Shown here piece by piece: positions 45,444 to 54,780 of a DNA stretch of 64,000 bases. Location of the stretch: the NCBI GenBank assembly GCA_023150555.1, contig JAKLKQ010000010.1, positions 1 to 64,000 of the forward strand, read 5' to 3'. The DNA is from Planctomycetota bacterium (GTDB lineage: Bacteria > Planctomycetota > SZUA-567 > H5-PLA8). Positions within the stretch are counted from its first letter, which is position 1, and each line of letters begins with the position of its first letter. The position numbers were made by a program, and so were the translations under genes. Under the pieces are notes generated by a model, which was not told the origin of the DNA, did not search any database, and saw nothing but the letters and a program-made list of their open reading frames with translations.

Positions 45444-47189
45444 TCAACGCGACGCGGAAGCGGCGGGTGCGGCGGCGTGTTCCGCGAAGAATTCCTGCGG
45501 GGCGAGCCAGCCGTGCGCGCCGCGCTGCCAGGTTTCCGGGCTCAGGTAGCCGGTGATCCAGCGGCCTTGCTCGTAGGGCCCACGGTGCAGGCCAAAGTGC
45601 AGGTGCGCGGGGTACCCGCCGTTCTCATGCGTCAGGCCGCGGCCGACGGCGCCGATGCGCTGCCCACATTCGACAAAATCGCCGGGCCGCACCTGAAGCG
45701 CGGGCGAGAGATGCGCGTAGAGCGAACAGACGCGCTGCGTGGCGCTCTGCGCGTGCTCGACGATGACGATGAAGCCCCAACTCGGCACGTGCAGCACGCG
45801 CCGCACCACGCCCGGCGCCACCGCCACGACCGTGCGCAGATCCTGCCCCCAAGCCACGTCGTCGCCGATGTGCACCGAGCCGGAGAAGACGTGCAAGGAT
45901 TCCGGGATCTGGAACCCGAAGCTCTTGCGCTTGGGATCCGCGTACCCGCGCACCGGGGGCATCCAGTGCCCGGCGGGCTTTAGCACGGCCTCGTCCTCGA
46001 AGTCGTCCAGCTCACCGCCTTCGCCGAACGACCCGGGCATGCAGCGGTTCGCGAACAGCTGGCGCGTACGGACGAAGAACGGATCGAGGCACTGGAACTC
46101 GGACGTCCCGTAGACGTACGGCGGCTCGAGCGTCTCTTTCGTGCGGAAGGCCGAAAGCGCATCGGCGGGCGGTGCGTCCTTCACGCCGAGCATTTCGCGC
46201 GAAGCCTTCTGGCCCGCCGCCACCTTGCTCCGCGCCTCCAGCAGCGCGACCGCGCCGGCGAGCGCCGCGCGGGCGTACGCGTCGTCCTCGACCCGCAGCG
46301 CCTCGCGCAATAGAGGAATCTCCGCGTCCGAACCCAGGAAGGCGAAGTATTCGCCGGCCATCTCGCGGTCCTCAGACCTTCCGCCTTTCAGCAGATCGGC
46401 CACGCGGGCCCGGACCTCCGCGCCGTCGGCCAGCTGCGCGACCAGGCTCGAGATGCCCAGACGCCGCACGTCGGGCTTGGGATCGTCGAGCAGCTGCAGC
46501 GTGTCGCCGGTCAGTTCGGGCGTGAGGAAGCGCGGGAGTTCGGGAGCGATCTCGGCGCGCAGCTTCGGATCCTTCAGCAAACGCTTCGCGCAGGCGACGG
46601 CCTCGGCCGGGTAGTAGCGCCCCACGACGTGGAAAGCGGCGGCGGCCAGCACGGCGTCCTGGCCCTCGACCCACGGCTTAAGCCGCTTCGCGAGGTCCTC
46701 GAGCGGCACATGCTTCTCCAGCAGCGCGGCGGCGGTCTTGCGCACGTCGCGGTCCGCATCGTCGAGCGCCGCGAGGACGGCCTCCTGCGCCTCCTTCGAC
46801 CATCCGTACTGCAGCGCAAACAGCGCCGCGATGCGGAAACGCGCGTCCGGCCATTTCAGGAACTCGATCGCCTTCGGCACCAGCGCGATGTCCATCGCCT
46901 TGAAGCGCTCGACGCAACCGGTGTAGGTCCTGCCGTCGGAGAGCAGGGTGAGCATCGCGTCGACGGTCTTGTCGATGCGCTCCTTCGAGCGGCTGAAGTT
47001 GATCTTGTCCTTGGCGAGCTGCTCCACTGTGCCGCCGGGCAGCCGCACCGAGACAAGATCGCCCGCCGGGTTGCCCCAGCCGACGCGCCCGTCCTTGAGG
47101 AAGATCCATTCCTCGCCGGCCGCCTCGGCGCGGTCCATTCCCAGCAGGCACAAGAGAATAAGGTTTGAAAGGAAGATCGCCGAACGCAT
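45444..47189 (-). CDS. HEAT-repeat protein with C-terminal M23 peptidase domain
   Basis: The protein has 581 residues. The N-terminal signal peptide is followed by a small beta domain, HEAT repeats (about 85-300) and a LytM/M23 fold. Its zinc-site motifs are HIGDD (first His and Asp), a YAHLS segment and HLHFGLH (last two His). M23 enzymes cut peptidoglycan cross-bridges. All metal ligands seem present, so activity is plausible. Just downstream of its stop lies the start of the Ala/Glu-rich secreted-protein gene. Confidence 0.88.
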   Translation of the reverse strand: MRSAIFLSNLILLCLLGMDRAEAAGEEWIFLKDGRVGWGNPAGDLVSVRLPGGTVEQLAKDKINFSRSKERIDKTVDAMLTLLSDGRTYTGCVERFKAMDIALVPKAIEFLKWPDARFRIAALFALQYGWSKEAQEAVLAALDDADRDVRKTAAALLEKHVPLEDLAKRLKPWVEGQDAVLAAAAFHVVGRYYPAEAVACAKRLLKDPKLRAEIAPELPRFLTPELTGDTLQLLDDPKPDVRRLGISSLVAQLADGAEVRARVADLLKGGRSEDREMAGEYFAFLGSDAEIPLLREALRVEDDAYARAALAGAVALLEARSKVAAGQKASREMLGVKDAPPADALSAFRTKETLEPPYVYGTSEFQCLDPFFVRTRQLFANRCMPGSFGEGGELDDFEDEAVLKPAGHWMPPVRGYADPKRKSFGFQIPESLHVFSGSVHIGDDVAWGQDLRTVVAVAPGVVRRVLHVPSWGFIVIVEHAQSATQRVCSLYAHLSPALQVRPGDFVECGQRIGAVGRGLTHENGGYPAHLHFGLHRGPYEQGRWITGYLSPETWQRGAHGWLAPQEFFAEHAAAPAASASR

Positions 47190-47301
47190 ACCCCGCCTCC
47201 GAGTCCCCTTGCCCCCACGCCTTTGACGCGGGGGCCGGGACCGGCAGGACAGGAATTCGGGCGGGCACCTCCCTTATAAGGAGGCGCGGCGGGCTTGGCG
47301 G

Positions 47302-47946
47302 CTACCCGCAGAGCGCCTCGTAGACGGCGTTGGCCATGACCACGTGGCCGACGCGGTAGGGGTGCACGGGCTCGGGCGCGAAGTCGTTGGGCGAGCGGTG
47401 CTTCATCTGCGCCTCGAAGAGTTCCTGCGTCTTGACACGGCGCATGCCGAAGGTCTTGGCCATCTCGGCGACCACGGCGAGGTATTCGGGCAGCAGCTTC
47501 AGCACCTGCGCGCGGAAGCTGTCGGTCTCGGCGTCGGTGCTGAGGTAGAACGGATCGATCAGCACGACCTGCGCCTTCGTGGCGCCCTTCGCGCGCTCCA
47601 GGATCTCGGTATAGAGCGTGCGGAAGCGCGCGGGATCGACGGCGCGCTCGCCCTTGCGCAGCGTCTGGTGCAGGTCGTTGATGCCGATCTTGACCGTCAG
47701 CCAGTCGGGCTTCTCGCGCAGGCAGTCGTCTTCCCAGCGGTTCTTGAGGTCCTCGACGGTGTTGCCGCCGATGCCGCGGTTCAGCCAGCGGATGTCGCGC
47801 TCGGGATGGCGCGCGATGACCAGTTCGCGCAGCAGGCTCACGTATCCGTCGCCGTACGGCGCCTTCTCGGCACGGCGGCCACAGTCGGTGATCGAGTCGC
47901 CGATGCAGAGGATCAGCTGGCCGGATTGTACGGGAAAGGCGGGCAT
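47302..47946 (-). CDS. SGNH/GDSL-family hydrolase
   Basis: The protein has 214 residues; the ATG at 47946 follows CTAAAGGAG. The SGNH blocks are clear: GDSITD with the nucleophilic Ser, RGIGGN (block II Gly), GINDL (block III Asn) and EPVHPYRVGH with the catalytic Asp/His (here E-x-x-H). No signal peptide is seen, so it is probably cytosolic. The substrate, an acetyl or acyl ester, is unknown. Confidence 0.9.
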   Translation of the reverse strand: MPAFPVQSGQLILCIGDSITDCGRRAEKAPYGDGYVSLLRELVIARHPERDIRWLNRGIGGNTVEDLKNRWEDDCLREKPDWLTVKIGINDLHQTLRKGERAVDPARFRTLYTEILERAKGATKAQVVLIDPFYLSTDAETDSFRAQVLKLLPEYLAVVAEMAKTFGMRRVKTQELFEAQMKHRSPNDFAPEPVHPYRVGHVVMANAVYEALCG

Positions 47947-48057
47947 GGGGAGCTCCTTTAGGTATTCGATGTTCAGCAATCCAGCGCGTCATCGTAATAA
48001 GGAGGCGCGGCGCGTCCACGCCCTTTCAGGCGCCGCGCGCGGAGCTATACTTCCGGC

Positions 48058-48564
48058 ATGAGCGACGCGCCCGAGGAAAAATTACTCCAGCCGATCACGA
48101 TGGACCGGCATGGAATATTCTGGGCCATCTTCTGGCCCTATTGCATCAAATACAGAGTGGGCAATGGAGAACGTCAAAGAGCAACCGCAATGGTGGGCCT
48201 GAGCAAAGGCCTTTGCGCGGCACTGTCCCGATGTCCCGAGATTAGGAAGCCTTTACGATACTATCAGTACCGATGCTACTTTCTGTTAGCGCTCACCGCC
48301 CTAGCTGGCGGAATTACTGGTGCAGCGCTGGCCCTCATGGTCGCTTCAATGTTATCCATTCTGCCGTATTCCATAGTCCTTCTGCTTACCGATAACTTCC
48401 CCGCCCTGGTTTCCTTCACACTCATTTTGGGCCTGATTCTTACTGGCATAAGTTATCTACTCGTCGTTGACCTGGCCCGAGACTTCTACCGCATGATCGA
48501 CCGCTACAATGCGTATGTCGCCGAGCAAGCCAAGGCCAAGGCCGAATCCCCCCGCCCCGCCTAG
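48058..48564 (+). CDS. Membrane protein of unknown function
   Basis: The protein has 168 residues. Two hydrophobic helices span about 75-100 and 110-140 (LALTALAGGITGAALALMVAS and LVSFTLILGLILTGISYLLVV). Soluble N- and C-termini end in a coiled Lys/Ala tail. It has an RNA-binding-like basic N-terminal patch (YRVGNGERQRATAM), but no family is recognised. It is divergent from the SGNH gene, and its stop overlaps the end of the convergent persulfide dioxygenase-like gene by a few bases. Confidence 0.7.
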   Translation: MSDAPEEKLLQPITMDRHGIFWAIFWPYCIKYRVGNGERQRATAMVGLSKGLCAALSRCPEIRKPLRYYQYRCYFLLALTALAGGITGAALALMVASMLSILPYSIVLLLTDNFPALVSFTLILGLILTGISYLLVVDLARDFYRMIDRYNAYVAEQAKAKAESPRPA

Positions 48565-49976
48565 TCTTTAACCGCCGGATAGCCCGCCGCCGTCCACGCG
48601 CCCATGCCTCCGTGCACCAGCGTCGCGTTCTTATAGCCTTCGCGGCGCAGCACCGAGGCCGCCACGGCCGCGCGGTAGCCCGATCCGCACATCACCGCGA
48701 TGGTCGCCGCCTTGTCCTTCGGCAGCAGCCCGAGTTTCTCGCGCACCATGCCCGCGTGCGCAAGCACCGCACCTGCGACGTGACCGCCGGTGAACTCGCC
48801 TTCGGTTCGCACGTCCAGCACCGTGACGGGCGCCTTGCCCTCCAGCTTTGCGCGCAGGTCCTGCACGCTGATCGCGGGCAGCGCTTCGACGCCGCGCCCC
48901 GAAAGCACCCACGCGTCCAGGCTGCCGGCGAGGAACCCCGCGAGCGAATCGTAGCCGACGCGCCACAGATGCAGCGCCGCCTCGCGAGCTTTCTCGTTGT
49001 TCTCCGCGACCAGCAGCAGCGGCTTATCGTACGGCAGCACCCAGCCCGCCCACGTCGGCAGCGACGGCCCGCCGGGGATGTTGACCGAGCCCGGCACGTG
49101 CGCCGCGGCGAAGGCCTCCTTCCCGCGCACGTCGACCAGCAGCGCGCCGCCCTTCGCTTTGGACTCGAAGTCCGCCGGCGCGAGGCCCGGGAGCGCGGGA
49201 CAGTCGCCGCCCAGCACCGCTGGGCCTTCGCGGTTGACGCGCTTCATGCGCGCGAAGTACGGCGGCGAAGGCGGCATGCCGCGCATCAGCATCTCGATCC
49301 ACTCGGCCTGCCCGCGCTCGGCCAGCGACGGGTTGAAGCGGCGTTCGAATCCCACCGTCGACGTCCCGCGCGCCGCCAGGGCCTTGCCGCAGAGCGACCC
49401 AGCGCCGTGTGCCGGATAGACCTCGGTGAACTCGGGCAGCTTCGGAAGGCGCGTGAAGACGGAGTCGTACAGCTGCACGGCGAGTTTCTTTCGCGCTTCC
49501 TCGCCCAGCAGGTCGGGGCGGCCGACGTCGCCGACAAAGAGGAAATCGCCGCTGAAGAAGAGCCACGGCGTGTCCTTGCTGCGCGTATCGTCGAAGAGTT
49601 CCCAGCCGATGTGTTCGGGCGTGTGCCCCGGCGTGTGCACGACCTTCAGGCGCAGGCTGCCCAGCACGATCTCGTCGCTGTCACCGACCGCACGGTCAAC
49701 GTAGGCGGGCGTCCATTCCGGACCGCCTAGCTTCGACGCGTGGATCGTGGGCGCGCCGCCGAGCCGCGCCTTCAACTCCTTCGCGCCGCTGATGTAGTCG
49801 GCGTGGACGTGGGTCTCGAGGATATGCGCGATGCGCAGGCCCGCGGCCTCCGCAACGCGCACGTATTCGCCGACGTCGCGCGTGGGGTCCAGCACCGCCG
49901 CCACCCCGCTCTTTTCGTCACCGATCACATAGCTGTAGATCGCCAGACCGGGCACGAAGCGCTGGTGCAGGAACAT
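48561..49976 (-). CDS. Metallo-beta-lactamase fold - double rhodanese protein (persulfide dioxygenase-like)
   Basis: The protein has 471 residues; the ATG at 49976 follows ATAAAGGAGG. The N-terminal MBL domain has the ETHVHADYISG metal site, HTPGHTPEH and FSGDFLFVGDVGRPDL. The first rhodanese domain (about 265-355) lacks the catalytic Cys (LLLVAENNEKAR). The second (about 370-470) has it in VMCGSGYR. Enzymes of this type oxidise glutathione persulfide to sulfite or handle polysulfides. It is the third gene of the ArsR-rhodanese operon, 24 bases behind the rhodanese-DUF2892 gene. Confidence 0.92.
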   Translation of the reverse strand: MFLHQRFVPGLAIYSYVIGDEKSGVAAVLDPTRDVGEYVRVAEAAGLRIAHILETHVHADYISGAKELKARLGGAPTIHASKLGGPEWTPAYVDRAVGDSDEIVLGSLRLKVVHTPGHTPEHIGWELFDDTRSKDTPWLFFSGDFLFVGDVGRPDLLGEEARKKLAVQLYDSVFTRLPKLPEFTEVYPAHGAGSLCGKALAARGTSTVGFERRFNPSLAERGQAEWIEMLMRGMPPSPPYFARMKRVNREGPAVLGGDCPALPGLAPADFESKAKGGALLVDVRGKEAFAAAHVPGSVNIPGGPSLPTWAGWVLPYDKPLLLVAENNEKAREAALHLWRVGYDSLAGFLAGSLDAWVLSGRGVEALPAISVQDLRAKLEGKAPVTVLDVRTEGEFTGGHVAGAVLAHAGMVREKLGLLPKDKAATIAVMCGSGYRAAVAASVLRREGYKNATLVHGGMGAWTAAGYPAVKD

Positions 49977-50000
49977 CGCCGCCTCCTTTATTAGGCACAA

Positions 50001-50570
50001 TCAGCCGCGCGCGGGCAGCTTGCAGGCCTTGCCGTCCGGATTCACGCGGTTCCAGGGCATCTTCGCCATCAGCATGCCCATGCCGCAGGTGTCCGTGATG
50101 CCGGCGAAGACCAGGCCCGCGCCGACGAACGCCGAGAGTCCCAGCCAGTATGGATTGACCAGAACCCCAAGGCCAATGCCAATCAGGACCAGCGTGCCAG
50201 CCGCGATGCGCACTTGGCGTTCGAGCGAGACGGCATTCTTGCCCTGCACCACCGGCAGCCCGGCTGCGGTCCAGGCCTGCGTGCCGCCTTCGGCGTTCAC
50301 GATCTTCTGGGCGCCCGCGTCGAGCAGCTTGCGGCAAGCCATACGCCCTCGGTCGCCGCCCTTGCAGATGAAGTAGAGCGGCTTGTCCTTATCCCGGCCC
50401 TCCAACAACGCCCGCGCATCCAGGGTGTCGAGCGGCAGGTTGCGAGCGGGCGTTGCGTGGACCTCGCGGAATTCGATGGGCGTGCGCACGTCGATGAGTT
50501 CGACCGGCTCTCCGCGCGCGGCCTTCGCGTTCAGTTCGGCGGGTGTGATGGTCAACGGTTCGGTGGTCAT
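50001..50570 (-). CDS. Rhodanese domain protein with DUF2892-type membrane tail
   Basis: The protein has 189 residues; the ATG at 50570 follows AAGGAGC. The rhodanese domain (about 1-110) has LIDVRTPIEFREVH and the active Cys in FICKGGDRGR. The C-terminal DUF2892 region (about 115-185) has two hydrophobic helices (AGTLVLIGIGLGVLV and LSAFVGAGLVFAGI). Such proteins move sulfane sulfur at the membrane. Co-transcribed with the ArsR regulator 14 bases upstream. Confidence 0.92.
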   Translation of the reverse strand: MTTEPLTITPAELNAKAARGEPVELIDVRTPIEFREVHATPARNLPLDTLDARALLEGRDKDKPLYFICKGGDRGRMACRKLLDAGAQKIVNAEGGTQAWTAAGLPVVQGKNAVSLERQVRIAAGTLVLIGIGLGVLVNPYWLGLSAFVGAGLVFAGITDTCGMGMLMAKMPWNRVNPDGKACKLPARG

Positions 50571-50584
50571 GGCATGCTCCTTCC

Positions 50585-50893
50585 TTACCCAAAATGGCGC
50601 TCGATGCAGGTCATGATGCCTTTCACCTGGGACTCCGCGATCGTGTAGTAGATGCGGCGGCCTTCGCGGCGGCTGCCAAAGAGCCCGCAGCGCTGCAGCA
50701 GGCGCAGGTGCTCGCTGGCCATGTGGCTGGGGATGCCGCAGGCCTCAGCCAGTTCGCCGACGGTGTACGTCCCGCCCAGCAGCATCTGCACCATCCGCAG
50801 GCGGCACGGATGAGCCAGGATGCGCAGGCATTCGGCAGCCTCCCCCAGCTTCTCGAGGGGGATCAGGCGGGGGGCCTTCTTCGCGTTCTTCAT
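50585..50893 (-). CDS. ArsR-family sulfur-responsive transcriptional repressor
   Basis: The protein has 102 residues with a winged HTH (TVGELAEACGIPSHMASEHLRLLQRCGLFGSRREGRRIYY). Cysteines in AHPCRLR, AEACG, LQRCG and TCIE could sense persulfide, as in BigR/SqrR. It heads an operon of rhodanese and persulfide-dioxygenase-like genes. No Shine-Dalgarno site precedes the ATG. A strong promoter ends about 7 bases upstream, implying a leaderless mRNA. Confidence 0.9.
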   Translation of the reverse strand: MKNAKKAPRLIPLEKLGEAAECLRILAHPCRLRMVQMLLGGTYTVGELAEACGIPSHMASEHLRLLQRCGLFGSRREGRRIYYTIAESQVKGIMTCIERHFG

Positions 50894-50899
50894 AATGTC

Positions 50900-50927
50900 A
50901 GTATATCGTTAGTTTACGATATGTCAA
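50900..50927 (-). promoter_or_regulatory. Promoter and operator of the ArsR-rhodanese operon
   Basis: On the minus strand TTGACA and TATACT are 16 bases apart. The palindrome ATATCG-8-CGATAT (50903-50922) covers the spacer and both elements. This fits autorepression by the ArsR protein. The -10 lies about 7 bases from the ATG, so transcription probably starts at the start codon itself. Confidence 0.8.
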
Positions 50928-51165
50928 TATTATTTCTTTCGGCCGACTCAGCCGCAACCGGCCGGGTTGCTGCACGTCGCCGCAACTGGCATCAGGAAAG
51001 CAACTTGCACCATCACCGAATGGCCTCGATCCAGAGCTATCGAGGCATCCTCCAATTGCCGAAACTCTGTCTACCCGCTATGTTCGCACGCGTTTCGCGG
51101 CCCTCCGATGATACGGAGAACTGGCAGGCTTACGTCTTTCACGTGAGGTTTTGACTATCCAGCCT

Positions 51166-52887
51166 ATGCCCAATGCCGAACCCATAGTTCTGCTTACCAT
51201 CCTGACCATGGGCGCTGCCGGTTTTGTGTGGTTGATGAGCCGGTGGCGGATATCCCCCATCCTCGCCTATATCACACTGGGCGTTCTGATTGCACCGTTC
51301 AAGGACTGGCTCTTCGCCGACGCCGGATCGGCACAAGCAGTTGCCGAGTTTGGCGTTGTCTTGCTGATGTTCTTCATCGGTATCGAGTTTCGCCTTGGCG
51401 ATGCTCGCGCTATGCTGATGGTTTGCATGGTGGGCGGCGGGCTTCAAGTCCTTCTGACGGCTATTGTGGCAGGTGGCCTGGCGCTGCCGTTGGGCGCGAG
51501 CTTTGGTCAGGCCTTGACCGTCGGATTCATGGTTGCCATGAGTTCCACGGTGCTAGTCATGAAGGCTTTGGAAGATCGTCGGGAAGGCGATACTCATCGC
51601 GCTCGATTGTTCCTGACCGTCTCCCTTTTTCAGGATATCGCGGCCATCTTCGTTGTTGCTCTGCTCCCCATCGCGGCGCGTCTGCTATCGACCGATTCGG
51701 CTGAACCACAGCCGGGCAGCAACCTCCACGCGCAACTTGCCTTGTTGTTCGTTGGATTGCCAATGACCTTCGCAGGATTCCGGTACATTTTACCCAGGTG
51801 GTTTGAAAAGGCAGCCATGACCCGGTTCCCGGAGGCATTTTCGCTCGCCTCGCTGGGCGCGTGTCTCTGCGTGGCGCTGACGGCAAAATTTTCTGGCGCA
51901 TCCATGGCACTTGGCGCATTTCTAGGCGGCCTGGTGCTGGCGCAGACGCCATTCACCTCGCAGATCATGGCAGACCTTAGCACGCTTCGAAATCTGGCTT
52001 TGGGATTCTTCTTCGTGTCCGTCGGAATGCTCGTCAATCTGCCTTTCATTGCCACGCATTTACTACCTCTCGGCGGCGCGTTTATTGCCGTTGTAGTGCT
52101 AAAAACGCTGCTCGCCATGCTTGCCCTGAAGGTCGCAGGTGTTCCACTGGGGCTTGCCGCAGGCGTCGCTCTGCCGCTGGCTCAGGTCGGCGAATTCTCT
52201 TTCGTTCTGGGCCAGGAGGGCGCACGCCATAATCTGCTCGAACCCGAACTCCAACATTTCATTCTTGCCCTTTCCGTTCTTACCATGCTATCGGCTCCAT
52301 TTCTTGCCGCCTGGAGTGGCAGGTTCAGTGCTTGGGCTGGGGGCATCTTTGATCGAATCAATGCCAAGCTCGGAAAAAGCCGGCAGGCCGACCAGACGGA
52401 CCATCGCAAAGAACCGACCGAGGCCCGCGCTGTCGTCGTCGGGTACGGCCCGGCAGGGCAGACTGTTGCACGCATCCTTCACGACTTCAAGATCTTCCCC
52501 ACCGTCGTGGACCTGAACCCGAAGACCGTCGAGGCGCTGCGCAAGCAGGGCACGCGTGCGTTGTACGGCGACGCTGGGCGCCGCGAGGTACTCGAGGCGG
52601 CCGGCGTGAGGGTCGCGCGCTTCCTGGTCGTGACGCTGCCCGACACGCCCGGGCGCCTTGCCGTGATCGCGCAGGCCCGCGCGATGAACCCGGACGTGCG
52701 CATCCTGACGCGCGCGCGCTACCTGCAGGAACGCGCGTTCCTGGAGGAAGCCGGCGCGCAGAACATCAGCTTCGAGGAAGGCGAGGTCGCGGTGCGACTG
52801 GCGCGAGCGCTCTTGACCGAACTGGGCGTGGACATCGAGGCGATCCGGCGCGAGGAAGACCGCATCCGCGGGGAAATCGGCGGATGA
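51166..52887 (+). CDS. KefB-type potassium/proton antiporter with TrkA-N domain
   Basis: The protein has about 573 residues (ATG at 51166; a TTG at 51151 follows a GAGG). It belongs to the CPA2 family, with about twelve membrane helices. The ion pathway includes GVVLLMFFIGIEF, an SSTVLVMKALEDR segment and FLTVSLFQDIAAI. The C-terminal Rossmann domain (about 415-560) is a TrkA-N module (AVVVGYGPAGQTVARILHDF). It probably exports potassium under electrophile stress or low pH. No KefG/KefF ancillary gene is adjacent. Confidence 0.94.
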   Translation: MPNAEPIVLLTILTMGAAGFVWLMSRWRISPILAYITLGVLIAPFKDWLFADAGSAQAVAEFGVVLLMFFIGIEFRLGDARAMLMVCMVGGGLQVLLTAIVAGGLALPLGASFGQALTVGFMVAMSSTVLVMKALEDRREGDTHRARLFLTVSLFQDIAAIFVVALLPIAARLLSTDSAEPQPGSNLHAQLALLFVGLPMTFAGFRYILPRWFEKAAMTRFPEAFSLASLGACLCVALTAKFSGASMALGAFLGGLVLAQTPFTSQIMADLSTLRNLALGFFFVSVGMLVNLPFIATHLLPLGGAFIAVVVLKTLLAMLALKVAGVPLGLAAGVALPLAQVGEFSFVLGQEGARHNLLEPELQHFILALSVLTMLSAPFLAAWSGRFSAWAGGIFDRINAKLGKSRQADQTDHRKEPTEARAVVVGYGPAGQTVARILHDFKIFPTVVDLNPKTVEALRKQGTRALYGDAGRREVLEAAGVRVARFLVVTLPDTPGRLAVIAQARAMNPDVRILTRARYLQERAFLEEAGAQNISFEEGEVAVRLARALLTELGVDIEAIRREEDRIRGEIGG

Positions 52888-52947
52888 CTTCGATTGCGGA
52901 TCGCGGAATTCGGATTGCGGATTGATTCGGAACGCGATTCCGCGCCG

Positions 52948-54780
52948 TCAACCGGAGGTCTTGCCCGTTTTCAGGAGCAGCGCCCGGTTTTCCATCTCGC
53001 GAAGCGGCATCAGATCGCCCTTCTTCGAGGCCATCGCGACGCCGGCTTCGTAGACGGCCAGCGCCTCGGCGTTGCGTTCCAGCATCTCCAGCGCCTTCCC
53101 GCGCGCGAGGTACACGGCGCTGTTGTCGGGCTGCGCGGCCTGCGCCTTCGCGTAGGTCTCCGCCGCGGCGCCCCACTCTTCCAACGTCGAGAGCGCGTTG
53201 CCGAGCCCGAAGAGCGCCACGGGGTCCACGGCGTCGATCTCGAGGACTTCTTCGAACATCGCGCGCTTGCGCCTGGCGTCCTCGACGCGCTTGGCGCGTT
53301 CCTCAGCGAGGCGCGCATCGATCTCGTTGCGTTCCAGGATCGCGCCGAACTGTTTGACCGTCGCCTTGGCCTTCTCGTCCTCGGCCTTCTCCTTGTCGCC
53401 GAGCTTCATGTAGAAGAGCGAGAGGTTCGTGTGCACCATCGGTTCGTTGGGCGCGACTTCCTCCAGGCGCTTGAAGATGTCGATGGCCTCGTGAAAGCGC
53501 GACGCGCGGCCCAGGATCACGCCGAGGGACTCGTACGCGTCGGCGAACGACGGATCGAGGCGCAGCGCCTCTTCCAGCAAACGCGCGGCCTCCTCGTCGC
53601 GGTGCTCGGCGAAGGTCCGGATCGCGCGGTCGTGCAGAAAGCGCGCGCGCTCCTTCGCGTCCGACGCGCCGTAGAACGGCAGCAGCACCACGCGCGCGGC
53701 CAGCGGGCCGGACTTTCCGCGCAGTTTGAGCTTCAGGCCCGGCGTGCGGTGGTCGCGCCCGAGGTACGCGTAGGCGACGGGCGCCTCGAGCGACGGCGCG
53801 TACGTGCGCGAGGCCCACTCGCCGACCTTGCGGCCTTCTTCGAGAAGCAGACCTTCGCCGGGCGCGGGGATCTCATCGAGCGCCTGGAGCTTCTCCGCTT
53901 CGGACGCGTCCTTCTTCGCGAGCTCGATCACCAGGCCGCGCAGCGCCAGCGGCACCGAGCCGTACGTGCGGATGCGAGCGATCACTTCCTGGCCGAGGTA
54001 GCAACCCTTCGAGTAGCTCACGACCTGCCGTTCGAGCCCCGTCTCGGGCAGCACGCGCGCGCCGGGCTCGGCGTCCACGCCCATGCGCACGCCGCCGGCC
54101 TCGACGCGCAGCAGTTCGAGCACCCCGTCGCGCGCCGCGCCTTCGGGCAAGACCAGGCCGCGCTGCTTCGCTTCGCCTTGGAGCTTGGCGATCGTTTCGG
54201 CGCCGTCGCCAACGGGAAAAAGCAGGATGAAGCCCGGGTCGCCGGTCAGCGAACGCGCCACGGCCAGGCTGCCCATCGGCGCGCCTCTTTCCAGCGCGCG
54301 GACGGACTGCGGAGGCAGCTTGTCGAAGGTTTCGCCCTTCCCCGCCGCGCCGAAGACCGCGTTCAGCACCACGAGCGCGAGCGGCCCTTGCAGCGCCACG
54401 CAATCGTACCAATCGCTGACGTCGGTTAGCTGCGCGTCCTCGGCGAAGAGGAACTTGTCGAGGTCTTCCTTCAAGGCGGGAATCTGCGCGCGTTCGACGA
54501 GCATCACGATCCCCGCGCCGGTCAGCGGCAGGACGTGCAGCGAGAAGACGAACGCGAGGTTGCCCTTCTGCGTGACGCGCGCGGAGAGGTTGCCCTCGCC
54601 GGGCTGCAGCGCGCTGACCTCGTTGGTGAGTTGCCCCTGCAGGAACGCAGCGGCCTCGGGGCCATCGCAACGAAGCGCGCCTATGGCTCCTAGGCCGGCG
54701 CTGTCTTTGTCGCCCAGGCGGGCAAGCAGTCCGGTCTTGCGCGCGGCGCGGGCGAGGTCAATGATCTCGGGCGTCAGCAT
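52948..54780 (-). CDS. YgfZ/GcvT-like folate-binding protein fused to TPR repeats
   Basis: The protein has 610 residues (ATG at 54780; a start at 54900 is possible). The N-terminal half is a YgfZ-type folate-binding domain with the signature KGCYLGQEVIARIRTYG. YgfZ helps Fe-S enzyme maturation. The C-terminal half is TPR (VLLPFYGASDAKERARFLHD, LFGLGNALSTLEEWGAAAETY, LARGKALEMLERNAEALAVY). The fusion is unusual, since YgfZ normally stands alone at about 330 residues; it could recruit client enzymes. Its start overlaps the end of the membrane-protein gene at 54758 in another frame. Confidence 0.88.
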   Translation of the reverse strand: MLTPEIIDLARAARKTGLLARLGDKDSAGLGAIGALRCDGPEAAAFLQGQLTNEVSALQPGEGNLSARVTQKGNLAFVFSLHVLPLTGAGIVMLVERAQIPALKEDLDKFLFAEDAQLTDVSDWYDCVALQGPLALVVLNAVFGAAGKGETFDKLPPQSVRALERGAPMGSLAVARSLTGDPGFILLFPVGDGAETIAKLQGEAKQRGLVLPEGAARDGVLELLRVEAGGVRMGVDAEPGARVLPETGLERQVVSYSKGCYLGQEVIARIRTYGSVPLALRGLVIELAKKDASEAEKLQALDEIPAPGEGLLLEEGRKVGEWASRTYAPSLEAPVAYAYLGRDHRTPGLKLKLRGKSGPLAARVVLLPFYGASDAKERARFLHDRAIRTFAEHRDEEAARLLEEALRLDPSFADAYESLGVILGRASRFHEAIDIFKRLEEVAPNEPMVHTNLSLFYMKLGDKEKAEDEKAKATVKQFGAILERNEIDARLAEERAKRVEDARRKRAMFEEVLEIDAVDPVALFGLGNALSTLEEWGAAAETYAKAQAAQPDNSAVYLARGKALEMLERNAEALAVYEAGVAMASKKGDLMPLREMENRALLLKTGKTSG

